Below, in pieces: positions 1 to 6,180 of a stretch of 6,589 nt of DNA. The first letter of the stretch is position 1, and every line of letters begins with the position of its first letter. Position numbers and translations under genes: made by a program. Where the stretch lies: contig JAUYAJ010000462.1 in assembly GCA_030693565.1 (NCBI GenBank), positions 1 through 6,589 of the forward strand, written 5' to 3'. Below the pieces are notes generated by a model. That model saw only the letters and a program-made list of their open reading frames with translations, did no database searches and was not told where the DNA came from. This DNA comes from Rubrivivax sp. (GTDB lineage Bacteria > Pseudomonadota > Gammaproteobacteria > Burkholderiales > Burkholderiaceae_C).

Positions 1-19
1 GGATGTTGCGTACCAGCAT
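1..19 (-). CDS. 5' end of an unidentified gene downstream of the dehydratase (partial)
   Basis: An ATG at 19-17 on the minus strand opens a frame reading M-L-V-R-N-I before the window ends. It is supported by an AAGGAG ribosome binding site at 31-26, six bases upstream, and it starts only three bases after the dehydratase stop codon. This is the best-placed ribosome binding site of the downstream genes, so the start is probably real and the gene is very likely the next member of the operon. Six codons are too few to assign a family. Confidence 0.55.
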
Positions 20-22
20 GGG

Positions 23-1741
23 TCACTCCTTGGGCGCAGGGCCGAGCAGGAAATCGAAATCGCAGCCACCGTCGGCCTGCAGCACATGGTCCTGGTAGAG
101 CTTGGCATAACCGCGCGTCGGCTTGTCGGCCGCCGCGGGCAGCGCGGCGCGCCGGCGCGCCAGTTCGGCGTCATCCACCAGCAAGTCGATGCGCCGATTC
201 TGTACCGACATGCGGATGCGGTCGCCGCTTTGCACCAGCGCCAGCGGGCCGCCGGCAGCCGCTTCGGGCGTGACGTGCAGCACGATGGTGCCGAAAGCGG
301 TGCCGCTCATGCGCGCGTCGGAGATGCGCACCATGTCTTTCAGCCCGGCCTGGGCCAGCTTTTTCGGGATCGGCAGGTAGCCGGCTTCGGGCATGCCGCT
401 GGCGCTCGTCGGGCCAGCGTTCTGCAACACCATGATGTCGCCCACCTGGATGTCGAGCAGCGGGTCGTCGACGCGGTTGCCCAGGTCTTCGAGCGAGCTG
501 AAGACCACCGCCCGGCCCTCTGTTTCGAACAGCGTCTTGTCGGCCGCCGAACGTTTCAGGATCGCGCCTTGCGGCGCCAGCGAGCCGAACAGCGCCACCA
601 GCCCGCCCACCGGCTCGATCGGGTCGTTGAACGGGCGCACGATCTTCGGGTCGGACCACGCGCCTTCTTCGGCCGCCAGCCGCTCGCCCAGCGTTTCGCC
701 GGTGACGCTGATGGTGTCCAGGTGCAGCAGCGGCTTGAGCTCACGCAGCAGCGCGCTCATGCCGCCGGCGGCGTAGAAGTCCTCCATGTAGTTGTCGCCG
801 GTGGGCTTGAGGTTGACCAGCACCGGCGTCGTGTCGCTGAGCTCGTTCAGGCGCTGCAGCGACACCGGAATGCCCAGCCGCCCGGCCACCGCAGTCAGGT
901 GGATGATGGCGTTGGTCGAGCCGCCCAGCGCCAGCAGCACGCGCATCGCGTTCTCGACCGACTTGGGCGTGATCACCTGGCTGGGCTTGATCGGCTGGCC
1001 GATCAGCTGCACCGCCAGCGCGCCGCTGGCCTCGGCCGCGCGCAGGCGGTCGGCGTGCACGGCGGGAATGGCGGCGGTGCCCGGCAGCGACATGCCCAGC
1101 ACCTCGGCGATGCAGGCCATGGTGCTGGCCGTGCCCATCACCGCGCAGGTGCCGGCGGTGGTGGCGTGCCGGCCTTCGACGACGTCGATCTCGGCGCGCT
1201 GGACCTTGCCGGCGCGAAAGTTGCCCCAGAAGCGCCGGCAGTCGGTGCAAGCGCCCAGGCGCTCGCCTTCGTGGCGGCCGGTCATCATCGGCCCGGTGAC
1301 GAGTTGCACCGCCGGCAGGTCGGCCGATGCGGCGCCCATCAGCTGCGCCGGCACGGTCTTGTCGCAGCCGCCGATCATCACCACCGAGTCCATCGGCTGG
1401 GCGCGCACCATCTCCTCGACGTCCATGCTCATCAGGTTGCGAAACATCAGGCTGGTCGGGCTCAGGAACACCTCGCCCAGCGAGATGGTCGGGAACTCGA
1501 TCGGCAGGCCGCCGGCGGCGAGCACGCCGCGCTTGACCGCCTCCACCAGCTCGGGCATGGCCCGGTGGCAGTTGTTGAAGCCCGACGCGCTGGTGGCGAT
1601 GCCGACCACCGGGCGCTCGAGGATGGCGCTCGAATAACCCATCGACTTGATGAACGAGCGCCGCAGGTAGAGCGCAAAGGCGCGGTCGCCGTAGTTGGTG
1701 AGGCCGCGCGCGATGCCGATGGGTTGGACGTCGTCTGTCAT
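23..1741 (-). CDS. IlvD/Edd-family dehydratase, probably a sugar-acid (aldonate) dehydratase
   Basis: This 572-residue protein should dehydrate a 2,3-dihydroxy acid to a 2-keto-3-deoxy acid in the cytoplasm, using a [2Fe-2S] cluster and Mg2+. The three cluster cysteines expected in the family are C58 (GFNNCH), C126 (GGCDKT) and C199 (TAGTCAVMGTASTM). Metal-site residues E90, D127 and K128 (the lysine is carbamylated in characterised relatives) and E452 are present, as is the likely catalytic serine S479 in ISDARMSGTAFG. From memory of L-arabonate dehydratase, the QPMD, MGAAS, GTASTM, GGSTNA and SGETL blocks match closely, and the length is typical of the aldonate branch (about 570-590). The start is the ATG two bases after the aldehyde dehydrogenase stop; there is no good Shine-Dalgarno, so coupled translation is likely. 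An extra CxxC (C165, C168) is unusual compared with that relative. The alternative is a dihydroxy-acid dehydratase of branched-chain amino acid synthesis (IlvD), which is less likely given the catabolic neighbours. Family certain; substrate unknown. Confidence 0.9.
   Translation of the reverse strand: MTDDVQPIGIARGLTNYGDRAFALYLRRSFIKSMGYSSAILERPVVGIATSASGFNNCHRAMPELVEAVKRGVLAAGGLPIEFPTISLGEVFLSPTSLMFRNLMSMDVEEMVRAQPMDSVVMIGGCDKTVPAQLMGAASADLPAVQLVTGPMMTGRHEGERLGACTDCRRFWGNFRAGKVQRAEIDVVEGRHATTAGTCAVMGTASTMACIAEVLGMSLPGTAAIPAVHADRLRAAEASGALAVQLIGQPIKPSQVITPKSVENAMRVLLALGGSTNAIIHLTAVAGRLGIPVSLQRLNELSDTTPVLVNLKPTGDNYMEDFYAAGGMSALLRELKPLLHLDTISVTGETLGERLAAEEGAWSDPKIVRPFNDPIEPVGGLVALFGSLAPQGAILKRSAADKTLFETEGRAVVFSSLEDLGNRVDDPLLDIQVGDIMVLQNAGPTSASGMPEAGYLPIPKKLAQAGLKDMVRISDARMSGTAFGTIVLHVTPEAAAGGPLALVQSGDRIRMSVQNRRIDLLVDDAELARRRAALPAAADKPTRGYAKLYQDHVLQADGGCDFDFLLGPAPKE
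26..31 (-). promoter_or_regulatory. Ribosome binding site AAGGAG for the gene beginning at 19
   Basis: The minus strand reads AAGGAG TGA CCC ATG. The Shine-Dalgarno sequence is formed by the last two sense codons (Lys-Glu) of the dehydratase gene and abuts its TGA stop, with six bases to the next ATG. This fits ribosome hand-over from the dehydratase to the following gene. Confidence 0.65.
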
Positions 1742-1743
1742 GT

Positions 1744-3207
1744 TCAGAGTCGGGTGCGGATGTATTTGGGTTCCAGATAGTCGCGAATGCCGAACGCGCC
1801 GCCTTCGCGGCCCATGCCGCTTTCCTTGACGCCGCCGAAAGGCAGCTCGGCAGCGGCAATCGCAAAGTCGTTGACGCCCACCATGCCGGCCTCGATCGCC
1901 TCGCTGGCCAGCGTCACCGTCTTCAAGGATCGCGAGAAGAGGTAGGACGCCAGCCCATAAGGCGTGCTGTTGGCCAGCGCGATCGCTTCGTCGAAACTGC
2001 CGAAGCGGGCGATCGGCGCCACCGGGCCGAAAGGCTCGTGACGCATGATCAACGCGCCCGCCGGCACATCGGCCAGCGCCGTCGGTGCCAGATAGTAGCC
2101 TTTGTCGCCCGCCAGCTGCGCCGGCCGGCGGCCGCCGGCGATCAGCCGCGCGCCTTGGGCCAGCGCGTCGTCGATCAGCTTGTGGGCGTTGTCCAGGCCG
2201 CGCCGGTTGGCCATCGGGCCGACATCGGTGCTCGGGTCCAGCCCGGGGCCGACCTTGAGCGAGCCGGCGACTTCGGCAAAACGCTCGCAAAAGCGCGTGT
2301 ACAGGCTGTCGTGGACATAGAAGCGCGACGGCGACGCGCAGACCTGGCCACAGTTGCGGTACTTGAAGCGCGCGCTCTGCTCGGCGGCGAGCTCCACGTC
2401 GGCGTCCTCGAACACCAGCACCGGCGCGTGGCCACCGAGCTCCATGGTGACGCGCTTGATGCCTTCGGCCGCCAGCTGCAGCATGCGCCGACCCACGCCG
2501 GTGGATCCGGTCAGCGAGACCTTGGCAACCACCGGCGAGCGCACCAGGGTTTCGGAGATGAAGGATGAATCGCCAGTCACCAGACCCACCACACCGGCCG
2601 GCACGCCGGCGTCGTGCAAGGCCTGGACGATGGCCATGGCGCTGCCGGCGGCGTCGCTCGCCGGCTTGACGATGATCGAGCAGCCAGCGCCGAGCGCGGC
2701 GGCGATCTTGCGCGACGGCAGCAAGGCCGGGAAATTCCAGGCCGAGAACGCCGCCACCACACCGACCGGCTCCATGCGCACCTGCATGCGCACCTCGGGC
2801 ACGCGGGCCTGAAAGCTCTGGCCGTAGATGCGCTGGGTTTCGCCGGCGTACCAGTCGAACTGGTCGGCGGCATCGGACAGCTCGCCCTTGGCCTGGGCCA
2901 GCGGCTTGCCGGTCTCGGTGGACATCATGGTGGCGATGGCGTCGACGCGCGCGCGCACCAGGTCGGCGGTGCGGTGCAGCAGCTTGGCACGCTCCCAGGG
3001 CGAGGTCTGGCGCCACAGCGCCAGGCCGCGCTGGGCGCTGGCCAGTGCGGTGGCCAGGTCGGCAGCGGTGGCGGCAGGGATCCAGCCGACCACTTCCTCG
3101 CTCGCCGGGTCGATGACCTCGCGCACGCCGCCGTCGGCAGCCGGCCGCCACTGGCCGTCGAGGTAAAGGCCGTAGCCGCGGTAAAGGCCGAAATCGTCAC
3201 GCTTCAT
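1744..3207 (-). CDS. GabD-like NAD(P)+-dependent aldehyde/semialdehyde dehydrogenase
   Basis: A complete 487-residue member of the aldehyde dehydrogenase superfamily, oxidising an aldehyde or semialdehyde to its acid in the cytoplasm. The catalytic cysteine is C290 (NCGQVCASPSRF), the general base is E256 (VTMELGGHAP), the oxyanion asparagine is N158 (SAWNFPALLP), and the cofactor-loop lysine is K181 (IIVKPAS). The glycine-rich SLTGSTGVGR lies at 231-240, and EPFGP (391-395) and PFGGVKESGMGREGG (456-470) are standard late motifs. Length and C-terminus (FGIRDYLEPKYI) resemble succinate-semialdehyde dehydrogenase GabD and alpha-ketoglutarate-semialdehyde dehydrogenases. Serine, not glutamate, follows KPA in the cofactor loop, which would tolerate NADP+; this is inference. 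The ATG lies six bases after the stop of the ThDP enzyme, with only a weak GAG upstream, so coupling is likely. Next to an aldonate-type dehydratase, a role in non-phosphorylative sugar-acid breakdown is plausible. The exact substrate is not determinable. Confidence 0.93.
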   Translation of the reverse strand: MKRDDFGLYRGYGLYLDGQWRPAADGGVREVIDPASEEVVGWIPAATAADLATALASAQRGLALWRQTSPWERAKLLHRTADLVRARVDAIATMMSTETGKPLAQAKGELSDAADQFDWYAGETQRIYGQSFQARVPEVRMQVRMEPVGVVAAFSAWNFPALLPSRKIAAALGAGCSIIVKPASDAAGSAMAIVQALHDAGVPAGVVGLVTGDSSFISETLVRSPVVAKVSLTGSTGVGRRMLQLAAEGIKRVTMELGGHAPVLVFEDADVELAAEQSARFKYRNCGQVCASPSRFYVHDSLYTRFCERFAEVAGSLKVGPGLDPSTDVGPMANRRGLDNAHKLIDDALAQGARLIAGGRRPAQLAGDKGYYLAPTALADVPAGALIMRHEPFGPVAPIARFGSFDEAIALANSTPYGLASYLFSRSLKTVTLASEAIEAGMVGVNDFAIAAAELPFGGVKESGMGREGGAFGIRDYLEPKYIRTRL

Positions 3208-3213
3208 GGCAGC

Positions 3214-5124
3214 TCAGATGGTGGATTGCTGGTAGCGCGCCTGGACGTCGGCGCACCAGTTGCCGACGTTCCAGGCGCCGTAGGCGCCCAGGCCGGCTTC
3301 GTCGGCCGTGCCGGCGTAGACCGGTACGTGGACGACGGACAAGCCGTCGTGGGCGTGGGCTTGGCGCAAGGCCGCCTGCAGGGTGACGATATCGTCGCCG
3401 CCGGACAGCGCCTTGACGCCGCGCACGCTGGCTGCCATCTGCACGTAGTCGACGGCGACGCTGTCATTGGTGCGGAACTCGCGGCCGTACTGGGCATGCT
3501 GCAGGCCGGAGATCGCCGCCATGCGGCGGTTGTCGAAGATCACGATCATCGCCTTGGCGCCATGCTCGACCGCGCTGATCAGCGCCTGCGGGTTCATCAT
3601 GAACGAGCCGTCGCCGGTGAAGGCGATGGCGTAGCGCGGCTGCGCGGCCAGGCCGGCGGCGCTGACCGCCGAGGGCGCAAATCCCAGGTAGGACGCGCCC
3701 GTTTCGGTGAAGGTGTCGTAAGGCCGGTCGTCTTCGACGGTCTGGAAACCGTTGGCCTGCACGTCGCCGGCGTCGAAGAACTTGATCGCGTCGACCTCGC
3801 GCGCGAAGTCGCACACCAGCTTGATCGCGCTCGGCTGCGTCAGCACCTCGCGCTGCCAGACGGCGTCGTGCAGGCGCAGCTGCTGGCGCGACGCCAGGAA
3901 GCGCTTCCAGCGCGCCTTTTGTTCGGCGCAGCCGACCAGCCAGCTTTGCCGTGCCTTGACCTGCACGTCGTCGGCGCCGTCCAGCGCCGCCAGCAGTTGC
4001 GCCGTGACGGCGCCGATGTCGCCTTGCAGCGCCAGCGTGCGGTTGTAATGCGCCAGATCGGCGAGGTCGGCGTTGAGGTTGATCACCGCCTCGACCAAGG
4101 GGTAGCCGACGCCCGAACAGTCGGACTGGCAGACCGCGCGCGTGCCGATCGCGATCAGCAGCGTGGCCTGGCTCATCGCGTGGTTGCCGCTGATCGAGCC
4201 TTTGCTGCCGCCGACATGCATGTTCTGCGGGTGGCCGTCGGGCAGCACGCCTGTGGAGCCCGGCGACAGCACGACGGCGGCGCCGCAGCGCTCGGCCAGT
4301 TCGCGGATCAGCGGCGCAAAAGCGCGGCCGCCGCCGCCCACCTTCATCACGATGCGGGCATGGCGGCGCAGCAGCACGGCCGCCTCGGCCAGCGGCGCCG
4401 GATCGGCCACCGCGCAGCGCGCCACCTGCAGCCGCTCGGGCAAGCCGGTGATCTGCAGGCCATGCACGACCTGCGGCTGGGTGTTGATCGGCAGCATCAG
4501 GTAGAACGGCCCGGCTTTCACCGGGTGGTGCACACACTGGGTGCCGCGGCGCAGCGCCTCGCGCAATGCCTCGGGCGTGTGCAGCGTATAGCTCTGCCCC
4601 ATCAAGGCCGTCAGCTGCCCGTAGAGCTGCTGCTGCGGCTTGGGGATTTGCTGCATGTTGTAGCCCTCGCCGTGCGTCGTCTCGTCACCGTAGAGGTGGT
4701 AGACGCCGACGCCGTTGCTCGCCGCTGCCAGCGAGCCCGCCAGCGCCTGCAGCGCGCCGGGGCCGATCGAGGTGACGACGGCGCAGGTCTCGCCGAAGGC
4801 CCAGGCCAGCGCGGTGCCGGCATGGGCCATCTCGACTTCGCTCCTGAAGTTGAAGACCTCGGTGACGCCGGCTTCGGTGTAGACGCGCAGCACCTCGCCC
4901 AGGTCGGTGCAACCGTGACCGAAGATCGCCAGGTACTTGCGCACGCCCTGGCGCAGCAAGCCCAGCACCAGGGCCTCGGACAGCGTGACGTCAACGCCGG
5001 CGGGCAGCAACCCCTGCTCGAGCGCCTGCGCCAGGCCACCGGCGCGCGCGATCGTCTCGGCCCGTGATTGCTGGCCCTGGGCGCCAGGGAACATCATGAA
5101 AGGCGACTCGGTCAGCGTGTTCAT
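3214..5124 (-). CDS. Thiamine-diphosphate-dependent enzyme, IolD-like (acetolactate synthase superfamily)
   Basis: A complete 636-residue ThDP enzyme with the usual three parts: an N-terminal pyrimidine-binding domain (about 45-220), a central domain (about 240-385) and a C-terminal diphosphate-binding domain (about 430-605). The cofactor-activating glutamate is E96 in FRSEVEMAHAG. The Mg/diphosphate motif is GDGS at 504-507 followed by D531-N532, in place of the usual Asn-Asn. FDN, the following EFRT stretch (549-552) and VDY (558-560) match my recollection of IolD, the ThDP hydrolase that opens the ring of trihydroxycyclohexane-1,2-dione in myo-inositol breakdown. No other iol gene is visible, so substrate identity with IolD is unproven. 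The enzyme could be a C-C hydrolase, a 2-keto-acid decarboxylase or a carboligase. The start follows the binding-protein stop by seven bases with no clear Shine-Dalgarno. M10 or M11 could serve instead, but neither has a better ribosome site. It is larger than typical acetolactate synthases (about 550-600). Confidence 0.88.
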   Translation of the reverse strand: MNTLTESPFMMFPGAQGQQSRAETIARAGGLAQALEQGLLPAGVDVTLSEALVLGLLRQGVRKYLAIFGHGCTDLGEVLRVYTEAGVTEVFNFRSEVEMAHAGTALAWAFGETCAVVTSIGPGALQALAGSLAAASNGVGVYHLYGDETTHGEGYNMQQIPKPQQQLYGQLTALMGQSYTLHTPEALREALRRGTQCVHHPVKAGPFYLMLPINTQPQVVHGLQITGLPERLQVARCAVADPAPLAEAAVLLRRHARIVMKVGGGGRAFAPLIRELAERCGAAVVLSPGSTGVLPDGHPQNMHVGGSKGSISGNHAMSQATLLIAIGTRAVCQSDCSGVGYPLVEAVINLNADLADLAHYNRTLALQGDIGAVTAQLLAALDGADDVQVKARQSWLVGCAEQKARWKRFLASRQQLRLHDAVWQREVLTQPSAIKLVCDFAREVDAIKFFDAGDVQANGFQTVEDDRPYDTFTETGASYLGFAPSAVSAAGLAAQPRYAIAFTGDGSFMMNPQALISAVEHGAKAMIVIFDNRRMAAISGLQHAQYGREFRTNDSVAVDYVQMAASVRGVKALSGGDDIVTLQAALRQAHAHDGLSVVHVPVYAGTADEAGLGAYGAWNVGNWCADVQARYQQSTI

Positions 5125-5131
5125 CGACTGC

Positions 5132-6097
5132 TCAGTTGGTCTTCAGTCCCAGCTTGGCCATCAGGGTGCCGATGACGGCGTCTTCGGCCGCCACCGTGGC
5201 ACCGAATTCCTTCGCCGGCTGGAACGCCGGCAGGAAGCCGCTGACCTCGCCCTGGGCCTTGAACTCCACGCTGGTCACGGCCTTGCGGATCGCGTCTTCG
5301 AGCTTGGCGACGACGGCCGGCGGCGTGCCTTTGGGCACGGCGATGCCGCGCCAGAGCTCGGCCTGGAACTTGAAGCCTTGTTCGATCGAGGTCGGGACGC
5401 TGGGGAAAATCGGTTCGCGCGTCGTCGCCAGCGTGCCCAGGATCTTCAGCGTGCCGGCCTTCACGTGCGGGGCGAGCGCGCCGGGCAGTTGCACCACGGC
5501 GTCGATGTGGCCGCCGAGCAGGCTGGTCACCACCTGCGCGGCGGCGAAAGGCACATGGTTGACGGCGATGCTCTCTTCGGCGAAGAAAGCCACGGCCGAC
5601 ATGTGGGTGTGACTGCCGGTGCCCGAGTTGCCGACCTTGATGTCACCCGGCTTTTGTTTGCCGTGGGCCGCCATGTCGCGCAAGTCCTTCCACGGCGCGC
5701 TGCTGCGCACCGCGATCACCGGCAACTCCACCGTCACCCGCGCCACCGGGTCAAAGGCTTTGTAGTCGACCGGCATCAGCCCGGTGTAATAGGCGGTGGA
5801 GATCGAGTTGGAGTTGAACACGATCGAGTAGCCGTCGGGCTTTTGCGCCAGCACATGTTTGTAGCCGATGGCCCCGCCGGCACCGGGCTTGTTCAGGATC
5901 ACCACCGGCTTGCCCAGATGTTTGCTCATGCCGTCGGCGAGCGAACGCGCGACGACGTCGGCCGACGATCCGGCCGGGAACAGCACCGTCATCTCGACCG
6001 GGCGGCTCGGGTAGTCCTGCGCGTGCACGGCGCCCGCCATGCCGAAACTGAAGGCCAGCGTACTGGCGCTGACGGTGAGAATCTGCTTGAACATCAT
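5132..6097 (-). CDS. Bug/TctC-family periplasmic substrate-binding protein
   Basis: A 321-residue solute-binding protein of the tripartite tricarboxylate transporter (TTT) family, expected to capture a small carboxylated compound in the periplasm. Residues 1-26 form a Sec signal peptide: a lysine after MMF, a hydrophobic core, and AVHA before Q27 as signal peptidase I site. Family motifs follow: FPAGSSADVVAR (40-51), NKPGAGGAIG (69-78), NSGTGSHTHM (157-166), the KAGTLKILG block (about 213-221) and PSVPTSIEQGF near 232-242. Length fits the family (about 320-330). Three consecutive ATGs occur (6100, 6097, 6094). I chose the middle one because AGGAG lies seven bases upstream; the first is also possible, and the choice does not affect the mature protein. 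No TctA or TctB membrane subunit lies in the window, as is common for the many orphan Bug proteins of Burkholderiales. Its place ahead of three catabolic enzymes suggests that it binds their substrate (inference). Confidence 0.93.
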   Translation of the reverse strand: MMFKQILTVSASTLAFSFGMAGAVHAQDYPSRPVEMTVLFPAGSSADVVARSLADGMSKHLGKPVVILNKPGAGGAIGYKHVLAQKPDGYSIVFNSNSISTAYYTGLMPVDYKAFDPVARVTVELPVIAVRSSAPWKDLRDMAAHGKQKPGDIKVGNSGTGSHTHMSAVAFFAEESIAVNHVPFAAAQVVTSLLGGHIDAVVQLPGALAPHVKAGTLKILGTLATTREPIFPSVPTSIEQGFKFQAELWRGIAVPKGTPPAVVAKLEDAIRKAVTSVEFKAQGEVSGFLPAFQPAKEFGATVAAEDAVIGTLMAKLGLKTN

Positions 6098-6100
6098 CAT

Positions 6101-6180
6101 CTGTCTCCTGCTTCGTTGCGTTGAACACCCGGGCCGGATGCCGGCGTCACCGGCGCGCCGACACTTCACCAAAATTCAGT
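6101..6180. other. 80-base intergenic gap with a short inverted repeat; no convincing promoter or terminator
   Basis: This is the only gap of any size in the window. Just after the molybdoenzyme stop there is a small A/T patch (AATTTT on the minus strand), then GC-rich sequence. A 5-bp stem with a 5-base loop (GCCGG at 6140-6144, CCGGC at 6150-6154) could fold, but no T-run follows, so it is not a typical intrinsic terminator. I found no well-spaced -35/-10 pair. It remains open whether the molybdoenzyme gene and the downstream genes share one transcript. Confidence 0.4.
6104..6109 (-). promoter_or_regulatory. Ribosome binding site AGGAGA for the Bug-family protein
   Basis: The minus strand reads CAGGAGACAG followed by three ATG codons. 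The spacing from AGGAG is 4, 7 and 10 bases to the three ATGs, favouring the middle one. This is the only strong Shine-Dalgarno among the four complete genes, which marks this gene as an independent translation entry point, unlike the three genes after it. Confidence 0.75.

Noticed and set aside
86..1780. Long plus-strand open frame (564 codons) opposite the dehydratase.
   Set aside because: Its product is rich in His, Arg, Gln, Ala and Gly with no recognisable domain, typical of the antisense frame of a GC-rich gene. The minus-strand gene has all its catalytic residues.
1742..3151. The dehydratase reading frame stays open far upstream, to about 3151, suggesting a 1042-residue fusion protein.
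   Set aside because: The upstream part is an Arg/Ala/Gly-rich out-of-frame reading of the aldehyde dehydrogenase gene, which has intact motifs in its own frame. The homologous dehydratase begins at the ATG at 1741.
2614..5067. Very long plus-strand open frame (817 codons) opposite the aldehyde dehydrogenase and ThDP enzyme.
   Set aside because: It spans two well-supported genes and their junction on the other strand and shows only low-complexity His/Arg/Gln/Ala composition. It is an artefact of scarce stop codons at high GC.
23..5124. Reading the ThDP enzyme and dehydratase as branched-chain amino acid biosynthesis (ilvB and ilvD).
   Set aside because: The ThDP enzyme resembles IolD rather than acetolactate synthase, no ilvN or ilvC is present, the dehydratase resembles the aldonate branch, and a binding protein and semialdehyde dehydrogenase lie in the same operon.
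4937..6124. Plus-strand open frame (395 codons) opposite the Bug protein gene.
   Set aside because: The same antisense composition is seen, with no domain and no ribosome site. The minus-strand gene has a signal peptide and family motifs.
6140..6154. Inverted repeat in the gap as an intrinsic terminator.
   Set aside because: The stem is only five base pairs and no T-run follows on the minus strand; such short GC repeats are expected by chance in this base composition.
6098..6172. Upstream extension of the Bug protein to a TTG at 6172.
   Set aside because: It would add a charged, non-hydrophobic leader before the signal peptide and ignore the AGGAG site just before the ATG cluster.
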